From the NCBI GenBank assembly GCA_018000455.1, contig JAGNJW010000007.1, forward strand, positions 62,001 through 126,000: a stretch of DNA of 64,000 nt. The letters run 5' to 3'. Position numbers and translations under genes: made by a program. Shown piece after piece: positions 42,591 to 51,279 of the stretch. Each line of letters starts with the position of its first letter. Within the stretch, counting starts at the first letter, position 1. This DNA is from Acidobacteriota bacterium (GTDB taxonomy: Bacteria > Acidobacteriota > Vicinamibacteria > Vicinamibacterales > UBA2999). The notes under the pieces were generated by a model. The model was not told where the DNA came from and did no database searches. It worked only from the letters and a program-made list of their open reading frames with translations.

Positions 42591-43493
42591 ATGATGAAAC
42601 GCGTTCTTCTGTTCGCGGCCACCAACATCGCGATCCTGCTCGCGATCTCGATCATTCTGAGCCTGCTCGGCATCGGCGGCTATCGCCTGGCCGGCGGCGG
42701 GCTCGACTACGGCGCGCTGATGGTGTTCTGCCTCCTGTGGGGCATGGTGGGGTCGTTCATCTCGCTGCAGATCTCGCGCTGGATGGCCAAGCGCATGACC
42801 GGCATGCAGCTGGTCGACGGCCGGAGCGGGCACGAGGAAGCGGACTGGGTCTACCGCACGGTCGAACGCCTGGCCGCGCAGGCCCAGCTGCCGATGCCGG
42901 AAGTGGGCATTTACAACTCCCCGGAGGTCAACGCCTTCGCCACCGGACCGAGCAAGTCGAGGAGCCTGGTGGCGGTGTCGACCGGCCTGCTGCGCGGCAT
43001 GCGGCGTGAAGAGACCGAGGCGGTGCTCGCGCACGAGGTGTCGCACATCAGGAACGGCGACATGGTCACGATGACGCTCATCCAGGGCGTGGTCAACGCC
43101 TTCGTGATGTTCGCCTCGATCGTGGTCGCCAACATCGTCCGCCAGATGATTCAGGGCAACCGCGACGAGCGTGGCGGCGGGGGTGGCGGCTACATGATCG
43201 AGTTCATGGTCCGCATGGTGCTGCAGGTGGCCTTCGGCTTCCTCGGCATGTTCGTGGTGGGCTGGTTCTCGCGCTACCGTGAGTTCCGGGCCGATGCCGG
43301 GGCAGCTTCGCTCTCCGGCCGTCAGGGCATGATCGCCGCGCTGCGCCGCCTCCAGGGCACGCAGGCGCTGGTGGACAACCGCGAGCCGGCGCTGGCCACG
43401 ATGAAGATCTCCGGCGGCAAGAGCTGGCTGGCGCTGGCCTCCACCCACCCGCCACTCGAAGAGCGCATCAAGGCGCTCGAGAGCCTGCGATGA
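42591..43493 (+). CDS. htpX: Heat-shock membrane protease HtpX
   Basis: A 300-aa zinc metalloprotease of the inner membrane. The catalytic HEVSH motif is at 148-152, with a further Glu ligand in SRYREFRAD (near 225). Four hydrophobic helices (1-35, 40-60, 163-180 and 200-222) flank it. It degrades misfolded membrane proteins. A Gly-rich loop (ERGGGGGGYM) sits between helices 3 and 4. The start ATG is preceded by AGTGAGAG, and TATTCT (42534-42539) could be its -10. The next gene overlaps by 4 bases. Confidence 0.94.
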   Translation: MMKRVLLFAATNIAILLAISIILSLLGIGGYRLAGGGLDYGALMVFCLLWGMVGSFISLQISRWMAKRMTGMQLVDGRSGHEEADWVYRTVERLAAQAQLPMPEVGIYNSPEVNAFATGPSKSRSLVAVSTGLLRGMRREETEAVLAHEVSHIRNGDMVTMTLIQGVVNAFVMFASIVVANIVRQMIQGNRDERGGGGGGYMIEFMVRMVLQVAFGFLGMFVVGWFSRYREFRADAGAASLSGRQGMIAALRRLQGTQALVDNREPALATMKISGGKSWLALASTHPPLEERIKALESLR

Positions 43494-43984
43494 GCGGTCT
43501 CGCGCTACGACGCGCCGGTATCACCTGTGTCACGGCCGCCCTGGTGGCGGCCGTGAACCTCGTCCCCGCAGCCGCCCAGCCGCAGACCCCCGACCAGCTG
43601 GCCGCCCGGGCCGCCGTCGAGCACTTCCTCGACGTCCTCGGCAAGCGCCACCTCGACCAGCTGCCGGCACTCTTCGACCCCAAGGCCACGATGGTGGTCG
43701 TCAGACAGCGTGACGGGCAGTGGAGTCACACGGTGTCGACCTCCGACGAGTTCCTGGCCACGCTCAAGGCGCAAGCCACGCCGACCATGTTCACCGAGCC
43801 GCTCACCAACGTCAGCGTGCATGTCGAAGACGGCCGGCTCGCCTTTGTGCGCGCCGACTTCACGGTGGTCATCGGCGGTGAGGTGCGCTCGCACGGCGTC
43901 GACTACTTCACGCTCGTGAAGGACGGCGGCGCCTGGAAGCTCGTGAACGGATCGTACACGTCGAAGACCGGCGCCCCGCGCTGA
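43490..43984 (+). CDS. Exported SnoaL/NTF2-like protein
   Basis: A 164-aa protein with a signal peptide (ending LVPAAAQ near 26) and a SnoaL/DUF4440-like cone fold: VEHFLDVLGKRHLDQLPALFDPKATMVVV, TSDEFLATLK, VHVEDGRLAFVRADFTVVIGGEVRSHGVDYFTLVKDGGAWKLVNGSYT. Such proteins bind or process small molecules in the periplasm, usually of unknown identity. It overlaps htpX by 4 bases (ATGA) and is probably cotranscribed with it. Confidence 0.88.
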   Translation: MSGLALRRAGITCVTAALVAAVNLVPAAAQPQTPDQLAARAAVEHFLDVLGKRHLDQLPALFDPKATMVVVRQRDGQWSHTVSTSDEFLATLKAQATPTMFTEPLTNVSVHVEDGRLAFVRADFTVVIGGEVRSHGVDYFTLVKDGGAWKLVNGSYTSKTGAPR

Positions 43985-44023
43985 GTTCCGGGCCAGGAGG
44001 CGGCGCCCGCCGCCACCTGGGAT

Positions 44024-44029
44024 TAGGAT
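44024..44029 (+). promoter_or_regulatory. Leaderless-type -10 of the CHAT gene
   Basis: TAGGAT ends 8 bases before the ATG at 44038. Confidence 0.45.
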
Positions 44030-44037
44030 GGTGGGCC

Positions 44038-47000
44038 ATGGCCGGCCCCCGAACGCACCCCCAGCTGCTCGGCGGCACCTGGTCGACGCTCCGCCTGATC
44101 CTTCTCCTCTGCTGTCTGGGCGTGAGCGCTGTCCCACTGGCGCAGCCCGCCGGTCCGGCGTCGCCACCGGCGGTCGTCGTGGCCGGCGTGGAGCCCGGCT
44201 CGGTGGCCGCTCTGGCCGGGATACGAACGGGCGACGTGCTGCTCGAGTGGCAGCGCGACGTCGTGGTTGTCGGCAGCGGCGAGCCACCTGCCGCCGCCGG
44301 TCACATCGCTTCGCCGGGCGACGTCGACCACCTGGCTCTCGAGGTGACGCCGCGTTCGCGGGTGACGTTCTCGGTCAGCCGCGACGGCGCCACGACGTCG
44401 CACACGCTGCCAGCACGGACGTCCCGGCTGGGCCTCACCGTCATCCCCCGTCTCGACGGCGCCGTCGAGAGCGTCTGGATACGCCTGCTCGCGGCCGACG
44501 CGTCACCGCCAGACGCGACCGACGACGAGCCGTTCGAGGCGCGAATGGCCGCGCTCGATCGGCCACTCGACGCGGCGTGGGTGCGGCTCCGCGTGGCCGA
44601 GCGCGCGCTCACGCGCGGCGCGGTGGCCCGAGCCCGGGTGCACCTCGCTCACGTCGTGCCGCTGGCGCCGTCGCATACCCGTCTGGCCGAGGCCGTGGCA
44701 GCCCTGCGGTTCGAGCTCGCCATGCGTGAGTCGGATTGGGACGAAGCCTGGGCGGCGGTCGAAACGGGCATGCCCGAGCTGCCCACCCTGTCGCGAGCGA
44801 CCTGGCTGCTGCGGCGATCGGTGCTGGCGCGCCAGCGCGGACGACTGGAGGAGGCGGTCGCAGATGCCGAGGCCGCCGCCGCGATTCGTCATGCGCTGGC
44901 GCCGGGCAGCTGGGACGACGCCGAGGCGGCGGCGGAGCTGGGGCGGATCGCCGTGAGCCGCCGGCGCCTCGACGACGCGGCTCCGCACTTCGAGGCGGCG
45001 CTGGCCCTGGCCGATGATGCGCCGGCCTCGATCGATCGCGTGCGCCTCGAGTACGGCGTGGCGGATCTCGACTGGCGACGCGGACGCCTGCTCGACGCCG
45101 AACCGCGCGTGCGGCGCCTGCTCGAGCTGACGCGCGCTTTCGACGCCACGTCGGCCGAGCACGCGCGCAACCTCAACCTCTACGCCATCGTCCGCAGTCA
45201 GAGCGGTGATCTGGCCGCCGCCGAACAGGCCTTCGCCGAGGCGTGGACCATTCACCGCCGCCGCGCGCCCGGCGGCGCCGACGAAGCGTCGGCCCTGAAC
45301 AACATGGGCATCGCGGCGATGCAGCGCGGCCGCTACGCAGATGCCGAGGCGTTCTACCGCCGGTCGCTCGAGATGAAGGCGCGGTTGAAGCTCCCGCCGC
45401 TCGAGCAGGTCTCGACTCTCGGCAATCTCGGCCTGATGTCGGTCGAACGCCGCGACCTGGCCTCGGCCCGCGACTATCTCGGCCGCGCGCTCGACCTCGT
45501 GCGGCAGGCGGCCCCCGATTCACTGCAGATGGGCGGCCTGCTCAGCAACCTGGCGCGGGTGGAACGTCTCGCCGGACGACTCGACGACGCCGAACCCCTG
45601 GTGCGCGAGAGTCTGGCCGTACGCAGCACGCTCGCACCCGATACCGTGCTGCATGCCTTCACGCTCACCGAACTCGGCAAGGTGCTCGAGGCGGCCGGCG
45701 CACTTGACGCTGCCACTACGGCCCACGAGCAGGCCCTCGCCATCCGCGAGCGGCTGGCTCCCGACGGCAGCAACGTGGCCGACTCACTCGACGCGCTGGG
45801 CCGGCTCGCCAGCGGGCGGGGGCAAGCGGAGGCGGCACGCGACCTGCACGCCCGGGCGGGCGCGATCTGGCGGCAGGTAGCGCCAGGGTCCGTCTACGAG
45901 GGACAGAATCTCGTCGCGCGCGCACGGCTCGACGTGTCCGGCGGGTGGCCCGTGGAGGCACGTCGCGCCTATGCCGAGGCCACGGCCATCTTCGACCAGC
46001 TCACGAGCGACGTCGGCGGCGCCTTCGACACGCAGGCCGATTTCCGTCAGGGCCTGGCCGCCTCGTACACGGAGTACGCGGAGTTCCTGCTCGGCCACGG
46101 CGATCCGGACGCGGCGTTCCAGGTCGTTGAACGCGGCCGCGCTCGCGTGTTCCTGGCGCAGCTGGCCGAACGCGATGTCACGGGCGCCGCCGATGTGCCC
46201 GCCGCCCTCAACGAGACGCGGCGGACCTTGACGCGCGGGTACGAGCGCCTGCAGCGTGAACTGGCCACGCTCAGCCCAGCCCGCGATGGCGCCCGCATCA
46301 ACGCGGCGGTCTCGCGCCTGCGGCAGGTGCGACTGGAGCTGGCATCCGTCGCCACCGACATCGCGCGTCAGTCGCCTCGTCTGCGGGCCCTCGCCCCGAC
46401 GGCGCCCCTCGACATCGAGGGCGCCAGGCGCCTGCTGCCGCCAGACACCGTCGCTGTGGCCTACGTGGTCGGGGAGCAGGCCTCGCACGCATTCGTCCTC
46501 ACGAGGGACGCCGTCGACGTCTTCACGATCCCCTGGACACGAGCCGCGCTCGAAGAGCGCGTGGCGCGCTTCGAACGGCTGGTGGCCAACGGAGAGAGTG
46601 ATTTGGGGGCCATCGCCGAGGTGGGAGCCGAGCTCTTCACGGCGCTCGTGGCACCGGCCGAGCGGACGCTCGTTGGCCGCGCGCGCCTGTTGGTCGTACC
46701 CGACGGCGCCCTGCATCGGCTACCGTTCGCGGCGCTGGTCAGACGGCCGTCCCGCGGGGGCCGCGGCCCGCAGTACTTGATGGAGTGGCGTCCGGTGCAC
46801 CAGGTGCCGTCGCTCACCGTCTACGGGCAGTTGACGGCCGAGCGTCGCGGGGTTGTCGCGACCGCGCGGGTGCTGGCCGTGGGTAGCCCTCTCTACGCTT
46901 CGAGCGATCCGGTCGCGCAACGAGGAAGCGATCGCCTGATCGCCGTGCTCGCCGCCCTGCCGGGCAGTCAGCGTGAAGTCGACGCCCTGCGAGCCATCTA

Positions 47001-47511
47001 CGGCGACCAGACGACGACGTTGAGCGGCGCCGACGCCACCGAAGCCGGCACGCGAGCGGCGATGGGGGATGTCGACATCCTTCACCTCGCCGTGCACGGA
47101 GTGGTCAATGCGACCTTCCCGCTCGATTCGGCTCTCGCCTTCACGCCGGTGGCACGTGACGATGCCAACGGGCTGCTGCAAGCCTGGGAAATCTTCGAGC
47201 GGGTGCGGCTACGCGCGCGCCTCGTCGTGCTGTCGGCCTGCGACACGGCCGGGTCGCGCGAGAGCGGCGGCGAGGGCCTGCTCGGTCTCACGCGCGCCTT
47301 TCAGTTTGCGGGCGCGCCGTCGGTCGTCGCATCGCTGTGGCGAGTTCCCGACGAGGTCACGCCGGTGCTGATGCAGGCTTTCCATCGTGAGGTACGGCGC
47401 GGCCTACCGATCGACGAGGCCCTGGCGAACGCGCAGCGGGCGATGCTAGGTCGCCCGGCCACCGCCCATCCCTACAATTGGGCGGCCTTCATCCTGAGCG
47501 GCCGCAACTAG
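44038..47511 (+). CDS. Exported PDZ-TPR-CHAT caspase-like protein
   Basis: An 1157-aa protein. A hydrophobic signal lies near 18-38 (LRLILLLCCLGVSAVPLAQP). A PDZ-like domain follows (AGVEPGSVAALAGIRTGDVLLEW, about 49-75), then a long TPR array (about 180-690, e.g. AFAEAWTIHRRRAPGGADEASALNNMG). The C-terminal CHAT domain (about 800-1157) has the catalytic dyad His1020 (LAVHG) and Cys1068 (LSACD). CHAT proteases belong to the caspase/separase clan and act in defence, cell-death and signalling systems; TPRs recognise partners or substrates. The target is unknown. A degenerate copy of its 3' end lies at 49652-49750. Confidence 0.9.
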   Translation: MAGPRTHPQLLGGTWSTLRLILLLCCLGVSAVPLAQPAGPASPPAVVVAGVEPGSVAALAGIRTGDVLLEWQRDVVVVGSGEPPAAAGHIASPGDVDHLALEVTPRSRVTFSVSRDGATTSHTLPARTSRLGLTVIPRLDGAVESVWIRLLAADASPPDATDDEPFEARMAALDRPLDAAWVRLRVAERALTRGAVARARVHLAHVVPLAPSHTRLAEAVAALRFELAMRESDWDEAWAAVETGMPELPTLSRATWLLRRSVLARQRGRLEEAVADAEAAAAIRHALAPGSWDDAEAAAELGRIAVSRRRLDDAAPHFEAALALADDAPASIDRVRLEYGVADLDWRRGRLLDAEPRVRRLLELTRAFDATSAEHARNLNLYAIVRSQSGDLAAAEQAFAEAWTIHRRRAPGGADEASALNNMGIAAMQRGRYADAEAFYRRSLEMKARLKLPPLEQVSTLGNLGLMSVERRDLASARDYLGRALDLVRQAAPDSLQMGGLLSNLARVERLAGRLDDAEPLVRESLAVRSTLAPDTVLHAFTLTELGKVLEAAGALDAATTAHEQALAIRERLAPDGSNVADSLDALGRLASGRGQAEAARDLHARAGAIWRQVAPGSVYEGQNLVARARLDVSGGWPVEARRAYAEATAIFDQLTSDVGGAFDTQADFRQGLAASYTEYAEFLLGHGDPDAAFQVVERGRARVFLAQLAERDVTGAADVPAALNETRRTLTRGYERLQRELATLSPARDGARINAAVSRLRQVRLELASVATDIARQSPRLRALAPTAPLDIEGARRLLPPDTVAVAYVVGEQASHAFVLTRDAVDVFTIPWTRAALEERVARFERLVANGESDLGAIAEVGAELFTALVAPAERTLVGRARLLVVPDGALHRLPFAALVRRPSRGGRGPQYLMEWRPVHQVPSLTVYGQLTAERRGVVATARVLAVGSPLYASSDPVAQRGSDRLIAVLAALPGSQREVDALRAIYGDQTTTLSGADATEAGTRAAMGDVDILHLAVHGVVNATFPLDSALAFTPVARDDANGLLQAWEIFERVRLRARLVVLSACDTAGSRESGGEGLLGLTRAFQFAGAPSVVASLWRVPDEVTPVLMQAFHREVRRGLPIDEALANAQRAMLGRPATAHPYNWAAFILSGRN

Positions 47512-47527
47512 TCGGCGAGGCACGGCG

Positions 47528-47572
47528 GGCTGGCACCAGGTCGACGCGATGCGGCCCTTCGGGGTGCCGGCC
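47528..47572. terminator. Possible bidirectional terminator
   Basis: GGCTGGCACC (47528-47537) pairs with GGTGCCGGCC (47563-47572), one G-T wobble, across a 25-base loop. It lies between convergent CHAT and S74 genes. No T tract is seen. Confidence 0.4.
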
Positions 47573-47576
47573 ACCG

Positions 47577-49565
47577 TCAGCGGGAACCGGTGCGCGAGAA
47601 CGCTGCAATCCTCGCTTCGACCTGCTCGAGGCGAGCGCGAAGCGCCTGGTTCTCGTCGGCCAGTTCACGCAGCGCCTGCAGCAAGACAAGCGGCAACTGG
47701 CTGTAGTCCACGGCCTTGAACCCGTCGGCCTGGTCGTGGACCAGCTCCGGCATCACCTGCTCGACGTCCTGCGCCACCAGGCCATATGTGCGCTCCCGTC
47801 CGAAGGCGCGCTCCGGAAACTCGTCGGCACGCCAGAAGTAGTGCACGGGCTGGAGCCGCGTGACGCGGCCGAGTATCGACGGGAACGGCGTGATCTCGCG
47901 CTTGAAGCGGGCATCGGAGGCACAAGTGCCGGCGATCTGCGTGCCGGCGCCGTTCTTCACGCAGTTGACGACGCGCACCTCGCCGTTCACGTGGAGCACG
48001 TCCTGGGGATTGGTCGTGCCGATCCCGACCTGCCCGTCATGGTCGATCGTCATGCGGGTACCCGCCGACGGCGAGCCGTTGGCGGTCGTAACGAAGCGAA
48101 TCCGCACGCCTCGCGCCGAGGGCGTCCAGTTCTCGGTGGTGTCGAAGGTCACGGCACTCGAGTTGCCGGCAATCGAGCTGCCGTCCCAACCCGCGGCGCC
48201 GAGTTGTCCGATGGTCTCACCGGCGTTGAGCGCCAGCGGCGCGGCCTGTGTCCCGTTGGCCTTCCGAAGGTTGATGGACGTACTGAACACCGGGTTGGTG
48301 GTGAAGGAGGTCAGGCGCATGACCGCGATAACGGAGTTCACGATGTCCAACGACGCGACGGGGGCCGATGTCCCGATGCCAACCCGCGTGTTGCCGTCGC
48401 CGAGCACGAGGCTGTCGTTCTGCGAGACGATGGCGCCGGCGCCGATGGCGGTGGCGTTGGTGAGCGAGGTCGCCCCGGCATTGGCGCCCCGTCCGAGGAA
48501 GGTGTTGTTGGTCCCGGTCAGGAGCCCGTTGCCGGCAGACGCGCCCACCGCCACGTTGGCGGAGCCGGTGGCGTTGCTGAGCGCGGTGGCGCCGATACCG
48601 ACGCTGAGGCCGCCAGTCGAATTCAAGGCCAGCACCGAGTCGCCTACGGCCACGTTGTCGCCGCCGCTCGTATTGACGCCCAGGGCCGACGGGCCCACCG
48701 CCACGTTGTTGCTGCCGGTGGTGTTGGCATCGAGGCCCTGGTAGCCCACCGCGACGTTGCGGCCACCCGACGTGGTGGCCTGCAGTGCCTGAGCGCCCAC
48801 CGCGGTGTTGTTCGTTCCCACAGCGTGGTCGTGATCGCTTCGCGCGACGCTCGCGGCACTGCCCGGCCCGCCGAAGGCCACCTGCAACGTCGCCGCGCCA
48901 GTGGTCGCGCCGCCGGTGAGGCCCGTGCCGGCGATGACTTCGGTGATATCGCCGCTGCCTGAGCCGACGGCGACACAGGTCACGCTCCCGTTCTCCTGCA
49001 CGAGACGCATGGCTTCCCCAGTGCGGCAGGTGCCGCTCACCCGCCGCAGCGTGACCGCCGGATCGATCGCCAAGGCGAGATCGCCCGACAGTCCACCGCC
49101 CGTGAGGCCCAGGCCCGCGGTGACAGCCGAGACGTCACCGGAGGACGTTGCCGCCGGACGCGGAGCCCCGCCGGCGTTGCCGTTGAAGATGAACGTCCCG
49201 CTATTGCCCGCGCTATCGGTCCACACGCCGCCGAGCGATGCCACGCTGATGCGCGCGTCGAGGGCGACGGCGGCCCCGCCCGGCACGGTGACGATGTGCA
49301 GACCGAACCCGATCGTGCCGTCGGGATTCTGTGTGGCCGTGCCAACGAGCGACGCTCGTTGGCTGGCGCCGCACTGGTCGTCGAAGCCGTCGACCGTGAA
49401 GACAGCGCCGGCCTGCACGACGTTCACGGTCACAACGTTGCAAAATGGCTGCAGCTGCCAGCGAAACGTGCCCAGCGATTGGGCCCCGACCGTGGCCGCG
49501 AGCAGCATCGACCAGGACAAGACCAGACCCAGCCGAAGAACCCACCCGTGCAGTGTGCCCGTCAT
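47577..49565 (-). CDS. YadA-head/peptidase S74 tail-fibre-like surface protein
   Basis: A 662-aa exported protein (signal to about residue 29). Residues ~30-130 are a globular segment. From ~230 to 400 come Asn-Val-Gly repeats of ~21 residues (RNVAVGYQGL, NNVAVGPSAL, DNVAVGDSVL, ANVAVGASAG) of the YadA-head/collagen-like trimeric type. The C-terminal S74 intramolecular chaperone is at ~560-640 (CASDARFKREITPF, containing the Ser and Lys of the auto-cleavage dyad), followed by a Leu-rich coiled coil. S74 domains trimerise and cleave phage tail spikes and similar adhesins. It lies convergent to the CHAT gene and is flanked by CHAT 3' end copies. Confidence 0.85.
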   Translation of the reverse strand: MTGTLHGWVLRLGLVLSWSMLLAATVGAQSLGTFRWQLQPFCNVVTVNVVQAGAVFTVDGFDDQCGASQRASLVGTATQNPDGTIGFGLHIVTVPGGAAVALDARISVASLGGVWTDSAGNSGTFIFNGNAGGAPRPAATSSGDVSAVTAGLGLTGGGLSGDLALAIDPAVTLRRVSGTCRTGEAMRLVQENGSVTCVAVGSGSGDITEVIAGTGLTGGATTGAATLQVAFGGPGSAASVARSDHDHAVGTNNTAVGAQALQATTSGGRNVAVGYQGLDANTTGSNNVAVGPSALGVNTSGGDNVAVGDSVLALNSTGGLSVGIGATALSNATGSANVAVGASAGNGLLTGTNNTFLGRGANAGATSLTNATAIGAGAIVSQNDSLVLGDGNTRVGIGTSAPVASLDIVNSVIAVMRLTSFTTNPVFSTSINLRKANGTQAAPLALNAGETIGQLGAAGWDGSSIAGNSSAVTFDTTENWTPSARGVRIRFVTTANGSPSAGTRMTIDHDGQVGIGTTNPQDVLHVNGEVRVVNCVKNGAGTQIAGTCASDARFKREITPFPSILGRVTRLQPVHYFWRADEFPERAFGRERTYGLVAQDVEQVMPELVHDQADGFKAVDYSQLPLVLLQALRELADENQALRARLEQVEARIAAFSRTGSR
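48400..48822 (-). repeat. Tandem YadA-head coding repeats
   Basis: About seven to nine tandem units of roughly 63-66 bases encode variations of N-N-V-A-V-G-x-x-A-L. The unit is preserved at protein level but only partly at DNA level. It is a coding repeat, not a CRISPR array. Confidence 0.75.
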
Positions 49566-49603
49566 TGCTTGAATGCCTTTCGCCACTCCAACCCTGGTGG
49601 CCC

Positions 49604-49750
49604 TTCGAACACGAACTCTCGCACCTTGATCTCGCCGCTGCACATGGAGCCGACGAGGCCCTGGCCGAAGCGCCGCGTGCGATGCTGCGCCGCCCGGCCA
49701 CCGCCCATCCCTACTACTGAGCGGCCTTCATCCTCAGCGGCCGCAACTAG
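49604..49750 (+). pseudogene. Remnant of a second CHAT gene 3' end
   Basis: Bases 49652-49750 align without gaps to 47413-47511, the last 99 bases of the CHAT gene, with 87 identical positions by hand count. The encoded tail is DEALAEAPRAMLRRPATAHPY, then a TGA where the intact gene has TGG (Trp), then AAFILSGRN and the same TAG. The protein-level similarity seems to begin near 49604 (FEHEL versus FHREV). The rest of the gene is absent. It lies directly upstream of the S74 gene start. Confidence 0.8.
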
Positions 49751-49754
49751 CGCC

Positions 49755-50252
49755 TCAGAACGCCTCGCCGATCGCCTTCGTGCAGTTGCCCCCGACGAGC
49801 TTCTGGATCACGAGCTTCGTGAGCTTGTAGTTGTAGGTCTTGTTCGGCGCGCCAAGCGTGATATAGGCGGCGACCAGCGTGTCGTTTGTGCCCATGGGCT
49901 TGTACTGTCCGCCGTTTATCTCGTACGACTTCAGCGACCAGCCGTTCTTCAGTTGCGTGCTGCTCTGCCCCGCAAACAACAGCAGGGTGGCGTTGCCGGT
50001 CAGCGGCTCCGGTGGCGGGATGAGCGCCGCGGTCTTGTAGGTGCAGCCGATCGCGTTCGGCGGATAGGTGACAAACCCGTTCTGGACGCCGGGCATGGCG
50101 CCGCAGCTGAACCGCCAGCCGCGTTTGACCGCCGTCTGGTAGGCCGTGAGGACGTTGACGCTGCACTCCAGCCCCGCGGCCAGGGAGGGCACCGGCGTCA
50201 GCGCGAGCGCGGACAGCAGCAGCCAGGCTGCGATGCGGCGATGGCACGTCAC
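49755..50252 (-). CDS. Small exported Cys-containing protein
   Basis: A 165-aa protein with a clear signal peptide (ends PSLAAG near 26) and four mature cysteines (LECSV, FSCGAM, IGCTYK, NCTKA), enough for two disulfides. I do not recognise the family. The GTG at 50252 overlaps the preceding stop by 4 bases (GTGA). It is the last gene of the seven-gene operon. Confidence 0.7.
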   Translation of the reverse strand: MTCHRRIAAWLLLSALALTPVPSLAAGLECSVNVLTAYQTAVKRGWRFSCGAMPGVQNGFVTYPPNAIGCTYKTAALIPPPEPLTGNATLLLFAGQSSTQLKNGWSLKSYEINGGQYKPMGTNDTLVAAYITLGAPNKTYNYKLTKLVIQKLVGGNCTKAIGEAF

Positions 50253-50638
50253 AGTGATTTCTCCACCGTGGGCGCGATGATCGACGGCGACGCCGCCTTC
50301 GTGCACACATCCGGGCCCGGCCGCACCTTGGGCGAAAAGCCGTTGGGGCAGGTGTAGTTCGCTACCACGTTCATCTTGCTCTGGCAGCCGTCCTTCCCGC
50401 CGTTGAACTGGTCGATCGCCTTGACGTAGCCAAACCCGCAGACGATGTTCTCGGTGGATGTGGTCCCCGCGGCATAGCAGCGGGCGGCGCTGCCACTGGT
50501 CTGAAAGGTGTAGCCGGCGGGACAGCCGAAGTACTTCTCGGCAGCCAGAGCCTCGGCGGTGGCGGCACGCGCCGGTCCGAGGAAAACGAGGGCGCCGAGG
50601 CACACGACTGAAACAAGGGCGATTCTGACAATGGACAT
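50249..50638 (-). CDS. Small exported Cys-rich protein
   Basis: A 129-aa protein with signal peptide (ends GPARA near 25) and six mature cysteines in short CP/CxxG-like contexts (FGCPAGYTF, ARCYAAG, IVCGFGYV, DGCQSK, YTCPNGF, DVCTKA), which resemble a disulfide-knot spacing. I do not recognise the family. The ATG at 50638 is preceded by AGGAG. It is the sixth gene of the operon and overlaps the next by 4 bases. Confidence 0.7.
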   Translation of the reverse strand: MSIVRIALVSVVCLGALVFLGPARAATAEALAAEKYFGCPAGYTFQTSGSAARCYAAGTTSTENIVCGFGYVKAIDQFNGGKDGCQSKMNVVANYTCPNGFSPKVRPGPDVCTKAASPSIIAPTVEKSL

Positions 50639-50670
50639 GATGAACTCCTGAGTTGAAGTGGTGCGTCGGG

Positions 50671-51279
50671 TCAGGGGGTGGTGCACTGGGGAAAGACGAT
50701 GCCGTCCTGCAGGGAGATGACGCAGGACTCCGCGGTGGCTGTCTTGTTGGTCTCTTTGTTGTAGTAGTCGAGCAACTGCTTCGTCACCGGACACCCGGGC
50801 GCGCTCGCGCACTGGTTCTGCAGACCGCAGACCTTGCGCACGAGGATGGTGCATTCGTTGGTCGGCGCGATGAGCTGGGTGTAGACCTCTTCAGGCGTCG
50901 GCGTCGCGCTTCGGCCCGGCACCGCCGAGAAGGGGAACTTCGCACGTGCGCCGGAGTACACGAGTCGCAGCCGGGCGGTTTCACCTTTGGCGTGCTCGAC
51001 GAGGCGGGTGGCTGCCGCCAGTTCAATCCCGAGCGCTCGGGTGAGTGCGACCGGGCTGGCCGCGGCGAGCGCCGCGACCGACCGGATGCCGCTGCTCTGC
51101 AGGGTGGCGATCTGCGCTGTGCTGAGATTGTCGATCCTGGTCAGCGAGGGCTTAGTCCGGACCTGGCGAGCGTGCACGGCCCCGCCGCTCGTGCTGGCGA
51201 CGACGCCTGCAATCCCGGCGGCGCAGATCGCCTGGATCACCAGCCGTCCGAATCGGCGGGCGAAATCCTGGCGCCTCAC
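50671..51279 (-). CDS. Exported protein with helix-hairpin-helix-like segment and Cys-rich tail
   Basis: A 202-aa protein. A hydrophobic signal (about 12-35) is followed by LSTAQIATLQSSGIRSVAAL and ASPVALTRALGIELAAATRL, which look like tandem helix-hairpin-helix (DUF4332-like) motifs. The last ~70 residues hold six cysteines (ECTILV, KVCGL, NQCASAPGCP, ESCVIS, PQCTTP). HhH motifs usually bind DNA or mediate protein contacts, so export is unexpected. The family is not identified. It overlaps the neighbouring gene by 4 bases. Confidence 0.65.
   Translation of the reverse strand: MRRQDFARRFGRLVIQAICAAGIAGVVASTSGGAVHARQVRTKPSLTRIDNLSTAQIATLQSSGIRSVAALAAASPVALTRALGIELAAATRLVEHAKGETARLRLVYSGARAKFPFSAVPGRSATPTPEEVYTQLIAPTNECTILVRKVCGLQNQCASAPGCPVTKQLLDYYNKETNKTATAESCVISLQDGIVFPQCTTP

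Noticed and set aside
48400..48822. Regular repeats that could suggest a CRISPR array
   Set aside because: The units are in frame within the S74 gene, encode the NNVAVG pattern and vary in DNA sequence. There are no unique spacers and no cas genes.
47577..49565. S74 gene as part of a prophage
   Set aside because: No capsid, terminase, integrase or lysis genes are present. The protein has a signal peptide, which phage tail fibres lack.
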